64,000 nt of DNA. Origin: Kitasatospora phosalacinea. Lineage in GTDB: Bacteria; Actinomycetota; Actinomycetes; Streptomycetales; Streptomycetaceae. A model generated the notes under the pieces. It had not been told where the DNA came from. It searched no databases and was given only the letters and a program-made list of their open reading frames with translations. Shown in pieces: positions 24,579 through 33,203 of this stretch. Position 1 is the first letter of the stretch. Each line of letters starts with the position of its first letter. The translations under genes were made by a program, and so were the position numbers. The stretch is from contig NZ_JNYE01000036.1 in assembly GCF_000717185.1 (NCBI RefSeq), positions 1 to 64,000 on the forward strand, written 5' to 3'.

Positions 24579-26414
24579 ATGACCAGTGCCGCGACCGCCG
24601 AACTGTCCAGGCTGCTCTTCGACGGCAGGTACGAGCAGGTGCACCAGGACATCCGCGAGCTGCTGCTCGACCCCGTGTTCGACGCCCGCGAAGGGCTGAC
24701 CATGACCGAGGCCGGACAGCTCGCCTACCGGCGCTCGCGCTTCGTGCACGGCGGGCTGGAGCGGCCGCTGGAGGTCCTGCGCGACCCGTGGCGGCTGTTC
24801 GCGCTGGCCGAGTGGCCCTCGCTGCTGGACGTCTCCACGTTCTCGCTGCTGATGGTCCACTACAACCTGTGCTTCGGCACGGTGGTCGAGCACGGGGACC
24901 GGCCCGACCTCAAGGACCTCGTCGACGAGCTGGACCGGCTGGACTCCTTCGGGCCCTACATGGCCACCGAGCTCGGCTACGGCAACAACGTGGCCGCCCT
25001 GCGGACGGAGGCCGTCTACGACGCCGCAAGCCGGACGTTCGTCCTGAACACCCCCGACGCGCTCGCCCAGAAGTTCATGTCCTACAGCGGCTTCCAGGAC
25101 GTCCCGAAGCTCGCCGTCGTCATGGCGCGGCTGAAGGCGGACGGCAAGGACCACGGGGTGTTCCCGTTCCTGGTGCGGATCAGCGACGGCAACGGGCTGT
25201 GCGAGGGCGTGCACGCGGCCGCCTGCCCGGAGAAGCCGGTGCAGGGGCTGGACAACGGCGTCACCTGGTTCGACCACGTCCGCGTCCCCCGGCGCCAGCT
25301 GCTCCACGGGGACATGGGCGGCTTCGCGGAGGACGGCACGTTCCGGCCGTCCTCCGGCAACCAGCGCAAGCGGTTCCTGCGGGCGATGAGCCGGATCCTG
25401 CCCGGGCGGCTGTGCGTCTCCAGCGCGGCGGTCGGCGCCGGCCGGGCGAGCGTGTACATCGCGCTGCGCTACGCGGCGCAGCGGCTCACCAACGCCCCCG
25501 GCCGCAACGACCTGCCGGTCGTCGAGTACCGCAGCCACCAGCTCGCCCTGTTCACGGCGCTCGCCAAGGTCTACGCGATGACCCTGCTGCTCAACCACGC
25601 CAAGCGGGCGTACGTGGAGCAGCGGGACGCCGTCCCGGCCGAGCTCAACCACCTGATCTCGATCACCAAGGCCCTGTCCACCTGGGAGATGACCGAGGTC
25701 ATCGCCACCAGCCGGGAACGCTGCGGCGCCCAGGGCATCTTCAGCGCCAACCGGATCGCCGACTACGGCTCGCTGCTCCAGGGCCTGGTCACCGCGGAGG
25801 GCGACAACCAGGTGCTGCTCGCCACGACGGCCGGCCAGATCATCGCCCAGGGCGCGGAGCAGCCGCCGGACGCGGCCCCCGACCCGCGCGGGAAGGACCT
25901 GCGGGACCCCGCCTTCCTCCTGGGCGCCCTGCGCCACCGGGAGCAGGAGCTGCTCCGCGCCGCCCGGGAGGCCATGGCGGACGACTCCCGCGAGCGGACC
26001 TACCTCGAAGCGTGGAACGGCACCATGAACACCGGGCTGGCCATGGCCCGGCTGCGCGGGGTCCGCACCGCGCTGGAGTGCTTCACCCGGGCGGTGGACG
26101 AGGCGCAGGACGCGCGGGTCCGCGAGGCGCTCGGACTGCTGGCCTCGCTCTACGGGCTCACCGAGGTGCAGCGGGACGCCGGCTGGTACCTGGCGCGGGG
26201 CGTGCTGACGGCCGAGCAGGTCGAGCGGCTGCCCGAGGCGGTCGACGGCCTGTGCGCGCTCGTCCGGCCGCACGCCGAGACGCTGATCGGCGGGTTCCGG
26301 CTCTCCCCGGAGCTGCTGCGCGCCCCGATCGCGGCGGACGACTACGTCGACGCGTTCCAGCGGCGGACCGGGGCCTTCGGCCCGGCCGGCGACCAGACCC
26401 CCACCGGGAGTTGA
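24579..26414 (+). CDS. Acyl-CoA oxidase-like flavoprotein
   Basis: A 611-residue protein, the length of acyl-CoA oxidases rather than the 380 residues of acyl-CoA dehydrogenases. FAD/substrate region: YMATELGYGNNVAALRTEAVYD. GLDNGVTWFDHVRVPRRQLL is the usual mid-domain motif; the catalytic glutamate lies in VTAEGDNQVLLATTAG. A C-terminal helical extension follows. It oxidises acyl thioesters to 2-enoyl thioesters. In Streptomyces, acyl-CoA oxidases of this kind make butenolide signals such as avenolide, a possible but unproven parallel. ATG behind GGAAGGG. Confidence 0.85.
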   Translation: MTSAATAELSRLLFDGRYEQVHQDIRELLLDPVFDAREGLTMTEAGQLAYRRSRFVHGGLERPLEVLRDPWRLFALAEWPSLLDVSTFSLLMVHYNLCFGTVVEHGDRPDLKDLVDELDRLDSFGPYMATELGYGNNVAALRTEAVYDAASRTFVLNTPDALAQKFMSYSGFQDVPKLAVVMARLKADGKDHGVFPFLVRISDGNGLCEGVHAAACPEKPVQGLDNGVTWFDHVRVPRRQLLHGDMGGFAEDGTFRPSSGNQRKRFLRAMSRILPGRLCVSSAAVGAGRASVYIALRYAAQRLTNAPGRNDLPVVEYRSHQLALFTALAKVYAMTLLLNHAKRAYVEQRDAVPAELNHLISITKALSTWEMTEVIATSRERCGAQGIFSANRIADYGSLLQGLVTAEGDNQVLLATTAGQIIAQGAEQPPDAAPDPRGKDLRDPAFLLGALRHREQELLRAAREAMADDSRERTYLEAWNGTMNTGLAMARLRGVRTALECFTRAVDEAQDARVREALGLLASLYGLTEVQRDAGWYLARGVLTAEQVERLPEAVDGLCALVRPHAETLIGGFRLSPELLRAPIAADDYVDAFQRRTGAFGPAGDQTPTGS

Positions 26415-26419
26415 GAGAG

Positions 26420-26842
26420 ATGGCACGGCACAGCTACGCCTGCCCGATCCGCTGGGCGGACATGGACATCTACGGGGTCGTCAACAACGTGTCCTTCCTC
26501 CGCTACCTGGAGGAGGCCCGGGTCGACTTCATCTTCCGGATGGCGCCGACCGAGGGCGACGCCTTCTTCCGGGACGGCTCGGTGGTCGTGCAGCACGAGA
26601 TCCGCTACCGGCGGCAGCTCGTCCACCGGCACGCGCCGGTCGAGATCGAGATGTGGGTCTCGGGGCTCCAGTCGGCGACGGTGACCATCGACTACGAGGT
26701 CAAGGACGGCGACACCGTGTACGCGACCGCTTCGACCGTCATGGCGCCCTTCGACTACGGGCGGGGCCGCCCCCGGCGGCTCACCGACGCCGAGACGGGC
26801 TTCTTCGAGAAGTACCTCGAAGAGGCCGGGCCGGCCCGCTGA
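26420..26842 (+). CDS. Hotdog-fold acyl thioesterase (4HBT type)
   Basis: A 140-residue single-domain hotdog protein. The 4-hydroxybenzoyl-CoA thioesterase signature is RWADMDIYGVVNNVSFLRYLEEAR, with the catalytic-type aspartate in the first loop. The central VVVQHEIRYRRQLV and VTIDYEVKDG strands complete the fold. It probably releases the chain from ACP or CoA. The ATG lies five bases past the oxidase stop, inside GAGAGAG, so translation is likely coupled. Confidence 0.88.
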   Translation: MARHSYACPIRWADMDIYGVVNNVSFLRYLEEARVDFIFRMAPTEGDAFFRDGSVVVQHEIRYRRQLVHRHAPVEIEMWVSGLQSATVTIDYEVKDGDTVYATASTVMAPFDYGRGRPRRLTDAETGFFEKYLEEAGPAR

Positions 26843-26843
26843 C

Positions 26844-27731
26844 ATGCGCCTGCTACGGATCGGAGCCCGGGGCGCGGAACGGCCGTGCGCCGTCGGCCCC
26901 GGCGGAGTCGTCCGCGACCTGTCCTCCTGGGTCGCGGACTGGACCGGCGAGGCCCTGGACCCGGACGCGCTGCGCGACCTGGCCGCCAGGCTGGCCCGGG
27001 AGGGCGGGGCGCTGCCGGTGGCCGACCCGGCCGCCGAGCGGGTCGGCCCGCCCGTCCGCCCGGGCGGCCACCTGCTGTCGATCGGCCTCAACTACCGTGC
27101 GCACGCCGCCGAGGCCGGGCTGGCGCTGCCGGACGAGCCGATCGTCTCCAGCAAGGCGCCCACGACGCTGGTCGGGCCCTACGACGACCTCCTGCTGCCC
27201 CCGGGCGGGGAGAAGACCGACTGGGAGGTCGAACTCGCGGTCGTGATCGGACGGCGCGCCCAGTACCTGCCCGACCGGTCGTCCGCCCTGGACCACGTCG
27301 CGGGCTTCAGCACCGGCAACGACGTCTCCGAACGCAGTTGGCTGCTCGAACGCGGCGGCCAGTGGGTCAAGGGCAAGTCCTTCGAGTCCTTCAGCCCGCT
27401 CGGTCCCTGCCTGGTGACCCCCGACGAGGCGGGCGACCCGCAGGACCTGCGGCTCACCTGCCGGGTCAACGGCCGCCTCGTGCAGGACGGCCGGACCGCC
27501 GACATGGTCTTCGACGTGGCCCACCTGGTCTGGTACCTCAGCCAGTTCATGGTCCTCCAGCCGGGCGACGTGGTCCTCACCGGGACTCCGGGCGGGGTCG
27601 CCCTCGGCCGCCCCGACCAGCCCTACCTGCGCCCCGGCGACCTCGTCGAGGCCGAGGTGGCGGGCCTGGGCACGCACCGCCAGCGCTGCCGCGCCGTGCT
27701 CCTCCCGGACGGCCCCCGGGAGGCGCCGTGA
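26844..27731 (+). CDS. Fumarylacetoacetate hydrolase-family protein
   Basis: A 295-residue FAH-superfamily enzyme: LLSIGLNYRAHAAEAGL, then the metal-ligand strand EKTDWEVELAVVIG, GFSTGNDVSERSW and WVKGKSFESFSPLGPCLV, ending GDVVLTGTPGGVALGR. Relatives hydrolyse or decarboxylate 2,4-dioxo acids, hydrate 2-oxo-pentenoates, or isomerise them. In this cluster it may act on a beta-diketo or enol intermediate, which ordinary fatty-acid synthesis does not use. It follows the thioesterase by one base and overlaps the next gene. Confidence 0.87.
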   Translation: MRLLRIGARGAERPCAVGPGGVVRDLSSWVADWTGEALDPDALRDLAARLAREGGALPVADPAAERVGPPVRPGGHLLSIGLNYRAHAAEAGLALPDEPIVSSKAPTTLVGPYDDLLLPPGGEKTDWEVELAVVIGRRAQYLPDRSSALDHVAGFSTGNDVSERSWLLERGGQWVKGKSFESFSPLGPCLVTPDEAGDPQDLRLTCRVNGRLVQDGRTADMVFDVAHLVWYLSQFMVLQPGDVVLTGTPGGVALGRPDQPYLRPGDLVEAEVAGLGTHRQRCRAVLLPDGPREAP

Positions 27732-28396
27732 TCCGGCACCTGCTCCCCGGGCGGGTCGCCTGCTGGGACTCCTTCGGCGACCGGCCGCACGCCGCCCTGC
27801 ACCGGGCCGAGGCGGCCGCGGTGCGCGGCGCCGCGCCCAAGCGCCGCCAGGAGTTCGCCAACGGCCGGTACTGCGCCCACCGGGCGCTGCGCCGGCTCGG
27901 GGTCCCGGCCGCCGCCGTCCCGGCCGGCGACCGGGGGGCTCCCCGGTGGCCGGACTCCGTGGTCGGCAGCATCACGCACTGCCGCGGCTACACCGCCGCC
28001 GCGGTCGCCCGGAGCACGGACGTCCTCTCGCTCGGCATCGACGCGGAACCCCACCGCCCGCTGCCCGAGGACGTGCTGGAGTTCGTGGCCCGGCCGGAGG
28101 AGCGGTCGCGGGTGCGCGAGCTGCTCGCGGCCCGGCCCGGCGTGCACTGGGACCGGCTGCTCTTCAGCGCGAAGGAGAGCGTCTACAAGACCTGGTACCC
28201 GGTCGCCGGGAGGTTCCTGGGCTTCCAGGAGGCCGAGGTCGTCATCGATCCGGTGGCGGGGACCTTCCGGGCCCTCGTCCCGGACACCGGCGCGGCCGGA
28301 CCGGGACTCCCCGGTGCGCTGGCCGGCCGCTGGGAGGTCGGGAACGACCTGGTCGTCACCGCGATAGCCGTACCGGCCCCGGAAGGAGAGCGATAG
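27728..28396 (+). CDS. 4'-phosphopantetheinyl transferase (EntD/Sfp type)
   Basis: A 222-residue PPTase: VVGSITHCRGYTAAAV, the magnesium motif LGIDAEPHRPL, and LLFSAKESVYKTWYPVAGRFLGF. These are the P1-P3 blocks of EntD-like transferases. It converts apo carrier proteins to the holo form and probably serves the ACP of this cluster, perhaps also the free carrier protein at 50.9 kb. GTGA overlap with the FAH-family gene. Confidence 0.93.
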   Translation: MIRHLLPGRVACWDSFGDRPHAALHRAEAAAVRGAAPKRRQEFANGRYCAHRALRRLGVPAAAVPAGDRGAPRWPDSVVGSITHCRGYTAAAVARSTDVLSLGIDAEPHRPLPEDVLEFVARPEERSRVRELLAARPGVHWDRLLFSAKESVYKTWYPVAGRFLGFQEAEVVIDPVAGTFRALVPDTGAAGPGLPGALAGRWEVGNDLVVTAIAVPAPEGER

Positions 28397-28399
28397 GAC

Positions 28400-29992
28400 A
28401 TGCCCGTCCCGCAGCAGCCCGTCGACGAGGAGCCGGTGCGCACCGACAGCCGGGGGCGTGTGGCCGAACTGCACGCGATCAAGGAGCTGGCCCGCCGCGG
28501 GCCCGGTGAGCGGGCCACCGCGGCCCAGCGGGCCAAGGGCAAGCTGACGGCCCGCGAGCGGATCGAACTGCTCCTGGACGCCGGCTCGTTCAACGAGGTC
28601 GAGCAGTTGCGCCGGCACCGGGCCGTCGGCTTCGGGATCGAGGAGCGCAAGCCGCACACGGACGGTGTGATCACCGGGTGGGGCACCGTCGAGGGCCGCA
28701 CGGTCTTCGTCTACGCGCACGACTTCCGGATCTTCGGCGGCGCGCTCGGCGAGGCCCACGCGCAGAAGATCCACAAGATCATGGACATGGCCCTGGCCGC
28801 GGGCGCGCCGCTCGTCTCCCTGAACGACGGTGCGGGCGCCCGGATCCAGGAGGGCGTCTCGGCGCTGGCGGGCTACGGCGGGATCTTCCGGCGCAACGTG
28901 CGGGCCTCGGGCGTCATCCCGCAGATCTCGGTGATCCTCGGCCCGTGCGCGGGGGGCGCCGCCTACTCGCCCGCCCTGACCGACTTCGTGTTCATGGTCC
29001 GGGGCACCTCGCAGATGTTCGTCACGGGCCCGGACGTGGTCAAGGCGGTCACCGGCGAGGACGTCACCCAGGAGGGCCTCGGCGGCGCCGACGTGCACGC
29101 GGAGCTCTCCGGAGTGGCCCACTTCGTCTACGACGACGAGCGGACCTGCCTCGGCGAGGTCCGCTACCTGCTCTCGCTGCTGCCCGCGAACAACACCGAA
29201 CTCCCGCCCGCCGCACCGGAGACCGACCCGCCCGGGCGGCGCAGCGAGGCCCTGCTCGGCCTGGTCCCGGCGGACGGCAGGCTCCCGTACGACATGCGCG
29301 AGGTGATCGGTGAGCTGGTCGACCACGGCGAGTTCCTGGAGGTCCACGAGCGGTGGGCCGGCAACGTCCTGTGCTGCCTGGCCCGGCTGGGCGGCCAGGT
29401 GGTCGGCATCGTCGCCAACCAGCCGCTCGTCGTGGCCGGGGTCCTCAACATCCGCGCCAGCGAGAAGGCCGCCCGCTTCGTGCGGATGTGCGACGCCTTC
29501 AACGTCCCGCTGCTGACCCTGGTGGACGTCCCCGGGTTCCTGCCGGGGGTGGACCAGGAGCACGGCGGCGTCATCCGGCGCGGCGCGAAGCTGCTGTACG
29601 CCTACTGCGAGGCGACGGTGCCGCGGGTCCAGCTGATCCTCCGCAAGGCCTACGGCGGGGCGTACATCGTGATGGACTCCCGCTCGATCGGCACCGACCT
29701 CTCCTACGCCTGGCCGACCAACGAGATCGCGGTGATGGGCGCCGAGGGCGCCGCCAACGTCATCTTCCGCCGGCAGATCGCCGAGGCCGACGACCCCGAG
29801 GCCACCCGGGTGCGCATGGTGAAGGAGTACCGGGCGGAACTGATGCACCCCTACTACGCGGCCGAGCGCGGCCTCGTCGACGACGTGATCGACCCCGCCG
29901 GGACGCGGGCGGTGCTCGTCGACGCGTTCCGGATGCTACGGACCAAGCGCGCCGAACAGCCGTCCCGCAAGCACGCCAACCCGCCCCTGTGA
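28400..29992 (+). CDS. Acyl-CoA carboxylase beta (carboxyltransferase) subunit
   Basis: A 530-residue PccB/AccD-type carboxyltransferase: SLNDGAGARIQEGVSAL, ILGPCAGGAAYSPALTDF and the C-terminal half with VDVPGFLPGVDQEHGGVIRRGAKLLYAY. The position matching PccB residue 422, which steers substrate choice, is isoleucine (I423, in GGAYIVMDS) rather than aspartate. Published work on S. coelicolor links isoleucine there to acetyl-CoA use, so this subunit probably helps make malonyl-CoA. No biotinylated alpha subunit is encoded nearby, so it must borrow one. Confidence 0.9.
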   Translation: MPVPQQPVDEEPVRTDSRGRVAELHAIKELARRGPGERATAAQRAKGKLTARERIELLLDAGSFNEVEQLRRHRAVGFGIEERKPHTDGVITGWGTVEGRTVFVYAHDFRIFGGALGEAHAQKIHKIMDMALAAGAPLVSLNDGAGARIQEGVSALAGYGGIFRRNVRASGVIPQISVILGPCAGGAAYSPALTDFVFMVRGTSQMFVTGPDVVKAVTGEDVTQEGLGGADVHAELSGVAHFVYDDERTCLGEVRYLLSLLPANNTELPPAAPETDPPGRRSEALLGLVPADGRLPYDMREVIGELVDHGEFLEVHERWAGNVLCCLARLGGQVVGIVANQPLVVAGVLNIRASEKAARFVRMCDAFNVPLLTLVDVPGFLPGVDQEHGGVIRRGAKLLYAYCEATVPRVQLILRKAYGGAYIVMDSRSIGTDLSYAWPTNEIAVMGAEGAANVIFRRQIAEADDPEATRVRMVKEYRAELMHPYYAAERGLVDDVIDPAGTRAVLVDAFRMLRTKRAEQPSRKHANPPL

Positions 29993-30024
29993 CCAAGCGT
30001 CCACCACAGCCCCGGAGCGTCTCG

Positions 30025-31107
30025 ATGACCATCACCTTCAGCGTCCAGCCGGCCGACCGGCTCCCGGCCCCGGAGCGGGAGCAGCTGCTCGCGGCACCCG
30101 CGTTCGGCGAGGTGTTCAGCGACCACATGATCAGCATCAAGTGGGACCGGCAGAACGGCTGGCACGAGGCGCAGCTCGCCCCGTACGGGCCGCTCCTGCT
30201 CGACCCGGCGACCCAGGTCTTCCACTACGGCCAGGAGATCTTCGAGGGCCTCAAGGCGTACCGGCGCGCGGACGGCTCGGTGGTGACCTTCCGGCCGTTC
30301 GCCAACGCCGCGCGGTTCAACCGCTCCTGCGAGCGGATGGCGATGCCGCCGCTGCCCGAGGAGACCTTCGTCGAGGCGCTGGAGCTCCTGGTCTCCACCG
30401 ACCGGGCCTGGGTCCCGGAGCAGCCGGGGCACAGCCTGTACCTGCGGCCCTTCATGATCGCCACCCAGCGCTCGCTCGGCTTCTACGGCCCCTCCGACGC
30501 GTACCGGTTCATGGTGATCGCCTGCCCCGCGGGGGCCTACTTCAAGGCCGGGGCCAAGCCGCTGACGGTGTGGCTGTCGGAGGACTACACCCGCGCGGCG
30601 CCCGGCGGCACCGGCGCGGCCAAGTGCGGCGGGAACTACGCGGGCACGCTGGTGGCCCAGGCGCAGGCCCAGCAGCAGGGCTGCGACCAGGTGGTCTGGC
30701 TGGACGCGGCGGAGCGCCGCTGGGTGGACGAGCTGGGCACCAGCAACCTGTTCTTCGTCTACGGCTCGCGGCTGGTCACCCCGGAGCTGTCCGGCACCCT
30801 GCTGCCGGGCGTCACCCGGGACTCCGTGCTCGCCCTGGCGGCCGAGCTCGGGTACACCGCCGAGGAGGGGCGGATCAGCGCGGCGGACTGGCGGGCCGAC
30901 GCCGAGTCGGGCCGCCTCACCGAGGTGTTCTCCTGCGGCACCTCGTCCATGATCACGTCGGTCGGCCGGGTGCGGAGCAAGGACGGCGACTGGACGGTCG
31001 GGGGCGACCGGCCCGGCCCGGTCACCTCGCGGCTGCGCGAGGAGCTGTCGGGCATCCAGTCCGGGGAGCGGCCCGACCCGTTCGGCTGGGTCCACAAGAT
31101 CGCCTGA
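30025..31107 (+). CDS. ilvE: Branched-chain amino acid aminotransferase
   Basis: A 360-residue fold-type IV PLP enzyme: HYGQEIFEGLKAYRRADG, SLYLRPFMIAT, the lysine segment GTGAAKCGGNYAGTLVAQ, and ELGTSNLFFV and VFSCGTSSMIT in the C-terminal half. It interconverts Val/Leu/Ile and their 2-oxo acids. Within a KAS III cluster it may feed branched starters such as isobutyryl- or 2-methylbutyryl-CoA; azlCD next door also concern branched amino acids. Confidence 0.92.
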   Translation: MTITFSVQPADRLPAPEREQLLAAPAFGEVFSDHMISIKWDRQNGWHEAQLAPYGPLLLDPATQVFHYGQEIFEGLKAYRRADGSVVTFRPFANAARFNRSCERMAMPPLPEETFVEALELLVSTDRAWVPEQPGHSLYLRPFMIATQRSLGFYGPSDAYRFMVIACPAGAYFKAGAKPLTVWLSEDYTRAAPGGTGAAKCGGNYAGTLVAQAQAQQQGCDQVVWLDAAERRWVDELGTSNLFFVYGSRLVTPELSGTLLPGVTRDSVLALAAELGYTAEEGRISAADWRADAESGRLTEVFSCGTSSMITSVGRVRSKDGDWTVGGDRPGPVTSRLREELSGIQSGERPDPFGWVHKIA

Positions 31108-31147
31108 CGGCCCGCCGGGAACCCCTGAGGAGAGGTGGAGTGAGCTG

Positions 31148-31867
31148 ATGAGCCGTTCGGTCCTCGTCACCGGAGGCAACCGGGGCATCGGCCTCGCCGT
31201 CGCCCGCGCCTTCGCGCAGGCCGGAGACAGAGTCGCGCTGACCTACCGCTCGGGCGAGCCGCCCGAGGAGGCGACCCGGCTCGGCTGCCTCGCCGTCCGG
31301 TGCGACGTCACCGACGCCGGGCAGGTGGAGCGGGCCCACCAGGAGGCGGAGCGGGCGCACGGCCCGGTCGAGGTCCTGGTGGCCAACGCCGGCATCACCC
31401 GGGACCAGCTGCTCCTGCGGATGCCCGAGGAGGACTTCGCCGCGGTCCTGGACACCAACCTGACGGGGGTGTTCCGGGTCGTCAAGCAGGTCGCCGGGGG
31501 CATGCTGCAGGCCAGGCGGGGCCGGATCGTGCTGGTGTCGTCCGTGGTCGGCCTGCTCGGCGCGGCCGGGCAGGCCAACTACGCGGCCTCGAAGGCGGGC
31601 CTGGTCGGGTTCGCCCGCTCGCTGGCCCGTGAGCTCGGGTCGCGCGGCATCACCTGCAACCTGGTGGCCCCGGGCTTCGTCGAGACCGACATGACGAAGG
31701 CGCTCGGGGAGAAGCAGCGCGCCGCCCTGCTGGGCCGGGTGCCGCTGGCCCGCAGCGCGCAGCCGGAGGAGGTCGCCGCCACGGTGCGGTTCCTCGCCTC
31801 CGACGACGCCGCGTACATCACCGGGGCCGTCCTCCCGGTGGACGGGGGCCTGGGCATGGGGCACTGA
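31148..31867 (+). CDS. fabG: 3-oxoacyl-ACP reductase (FabG-like SDR)
   Basis: A 239-residue classical SDR: cofactor loop VTGGNRGIGLAVA, NAGITRD, catalytic serine in VLVSSVVGLLG, YAASKAG as YxxxK, and ETDMT. It reduces the 3-oxoacyl-ACP made by the KAS enzymes using NADPH. Last gene of the cluster. No 3-hydroxyacyl-ACP dehydratase or enoyl reductase gene is found anywhere in the run. Confidence 0.93.
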   Translation: MSRSVLVTGGNRGIGLAVARAFAQAGDRVALTYRSGEPPEEATRLGCLAVRCDVTDAGQVERAHQEAERAHGPVEVLVANAGITRDQLLLRMPEEDFAAVLDTNLTGVFRVVKQVAGGMLQARRGRIVLVSSVVGLLGAAGQANYAASKAGLVGFARSLARELGSRGITCNLVAPGFVETDMTKALGEKQRAALLGRVPLARSAQPEEVAATVRFLASDDAAYITGAVLPVDGGLGMGH

Positions 31868-31877
31868 GGCGGCCGGG

Positions 31878-32468
31878 TCAGTGGTGCTCGGACACCAGGA
31901 CCGCGCGGGTGCCGGGCTCCAGGGCCTGGAAGACGTGCGGGACGTCGGCCGGGTAGGCGGTGTAGTCGCCCGGGTGCAGCTCCACCGGCTCGTCGGCGGT
32001 GCCGACGAGCGCCCGGCCCGCGCTGAGCACCACGTGCTCCACGACCCCGGGCAGGTGCGGGGCCGAGGAGCGCCGGGCGCCGGGCTCGGCGGCGATGCCG
32101 TAGACGTCCCGCCGGGCCCCGGGCGGGGAGGCGGCCAGCAGGGTGGCCCGGTAGTCGGTCTCGGCGGAGAAGACGGCGGGCCCCTCCCCCGCGCGGATCA
32201 CCTGGACCTGCGCCCTGGGCACGGCCAGCAGCTTGGAGAACGGTATCTCCAGGACCACGCAGAGCGCCCACAGCGTCTCCAGGCTCGGGTTCCCGGCCCC
32301 GGACTCCAGTTGGGAGAGCGTGGACTTGGCGATTCCGGCCCGGCGGGCGACCTCGGTGAGGGAGAGCCCGGCGCGGAGGCGCTCCGCCCGGAGCGCCACG
32401 GCGATCGATTCGAGCGGCGGCTTGAGCGAGGGGTCGGGATCGGGCACGGTGTTCGCTCCAATGGTCAC
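31878..32468 (-). CDS. XRE-cupin transcriptional regulator
   Basis: A 196-residue regulator: a helix-turn-helix of XRE type (residues about 22-75: LRAERLRAGLSLTEVARRAGIAKSTLSQLESGAGNPSLETLW) and a C-terminal cupin domain (VVLSAGRALVGTADEPVELHPGDYTAYPADVPHVFQAL). Such proteins often sit beside and repress amino-acid exporters. The GTG at 32468 lies opposite the start region of azlC, and a small inverted repeat covers the gap. Ends 10 bp from the convergent fabG-like gene. Confidence 0.9.
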   Translation of the reverse strand: MTIGANTVPDPDPSLKPPLESIAVALRAERLRAGLSLTEVARRAGIAKSTLSQLESGAGNPSLETLWALCVVLEIPFSKLLAVPRAQVQVIRAGEGPAVFSAETDYRATLLAASPPGARRDVYGIAAEPGARRSSAPHLPGVVEHVVLSAGRALVGTADEPVELHPGDYTAYPADVPHVFQALEPGTRAVLVSEHH

Positions 32469-32469
32469 T

Positions 32470-32506
32470 TGTTCGCCTTGACGAACATCACGATGCTGTT
32501 CATTAT
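32470..32506 (+). promoter_or_regulatory. azlC promoter with inverted repeat operator
   Basis: TGTTCG (32470-32475) and CGAACA (32482-32487) form a perfect inverted repeat overlapping a -35-like TTGACG (32478-32483). A -10-like CATTAT (32501-32506) follows after 17 bases. Transcription would then begin at about 32513, next to the ATG at 32514, suggesting a leaderless mRNA. The repeat is a likely site for the divergent XRE-cupin protein. Confidence 0.5.
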
Positions 32507-32513
32507 AAACGCC

Positions 32514-33203
32514 ATGCGTTCGTTAGCGAGAACACTGGACCGCGGCCTGTGGCGCGACATCGCGCTGGTGTGCCTGGCGGTCGGAGTCATCGGGGTGTCG
32601 TACGGGGCGATCGCGGTCACCTCGGGGTTCCCCTGGTGGTTCCCGGTGCTGATGGGGTCCCTCGTCCTCGCCGCCTCCTCGGAGTTCCTGTTCGTCGGGA
32701 TCGTCGCCGCCGGCGGCAGTCCGATCGCCGCCCTGCTGGCCGCGCTGCTGGTCAACGCCCGCCACCTGCCGTTCGGCCTGGCGGTCCCCGACGTGCTCGG
32801 CCGCGGCTGGCGCGGACTGCTCGGGACCCACCTGATGAACGACGAGACGGTGGTCTTCGCCATCGCCCAGGACGGCCTCCCGCGCAAGCGGGCCGCGTAC
32901 TGGGCCTGCGGCCTGGGCATCCTGGCCTGCTGGCCGGCCGGCGCCTCGCTGGGGGCGCTGCTGGGCAGCGTCGTCCGCGACACCGACGCGCTGGGCCTGG
33001 ACGCCATGTTCCCCGCGGTGATCATGGCGCTGATCGTGCCCGCCATGAAGGACGCCAAGCTCCGGCGCACCGCCCTGGCCGGAGTCGCCCTGGCGCTGGT
33101 CGCCACCTTCTTCCTCCCCCCGGGGCTCCCCGTCCTGGTCGCACTGGCGGCCCTTCCGCTCTTCACCCCGGCCGCGGCCCCGACCGAAGGAGCCGTCCGG
33201 TGA
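32514..33203 (+). CDS. azlC: AzlC-family branched-chain amino acid exporter, large subunit
   Basis: A 229-residue membrane protein of the AzlC family: SYGAIAVTSGFPWWFPVLMGSLVLAASSEFLFVGIVAAGGSP, LLVNARHLPFGLAV and THLMNDETVVFAIAQ are the family landmarks. About seven helices. It exports branched-chain amino acids together with AzlD. ATG at 32514 preferred; an in-frame ATG at 32493 lies inside the promoter. Stop overlaps azlD (GTGA). Confidence 0.92.
   Translation: MRSLARTLDRGLWRDIALVCLAVGVIGVSYGAIAVTSGFPWWFPVLMGSLVLAASSEFLFVGIVAAGGSPIAALLAALLVNARHLPFGLAVPDVLGRGWRGLLGTHLMNDETVVFAIAQDGLPRKRAAYWACGLGILACWPAGASLGALLGSVVRDTDALGLDAMFPAVIMALIVPAMKDAKLRRTALAGVALALVATFFLPPGLPVLVALAALPLFTPAAAPTEGAVR

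Noticed and set aside
22941..26426. Long minus-strand frame opposite the KAS II and oxidase genes
   Set aside because: Antisense image of strongly supported genes; composition is low-complexity Val/Gly/Arg with no recognisable motif.
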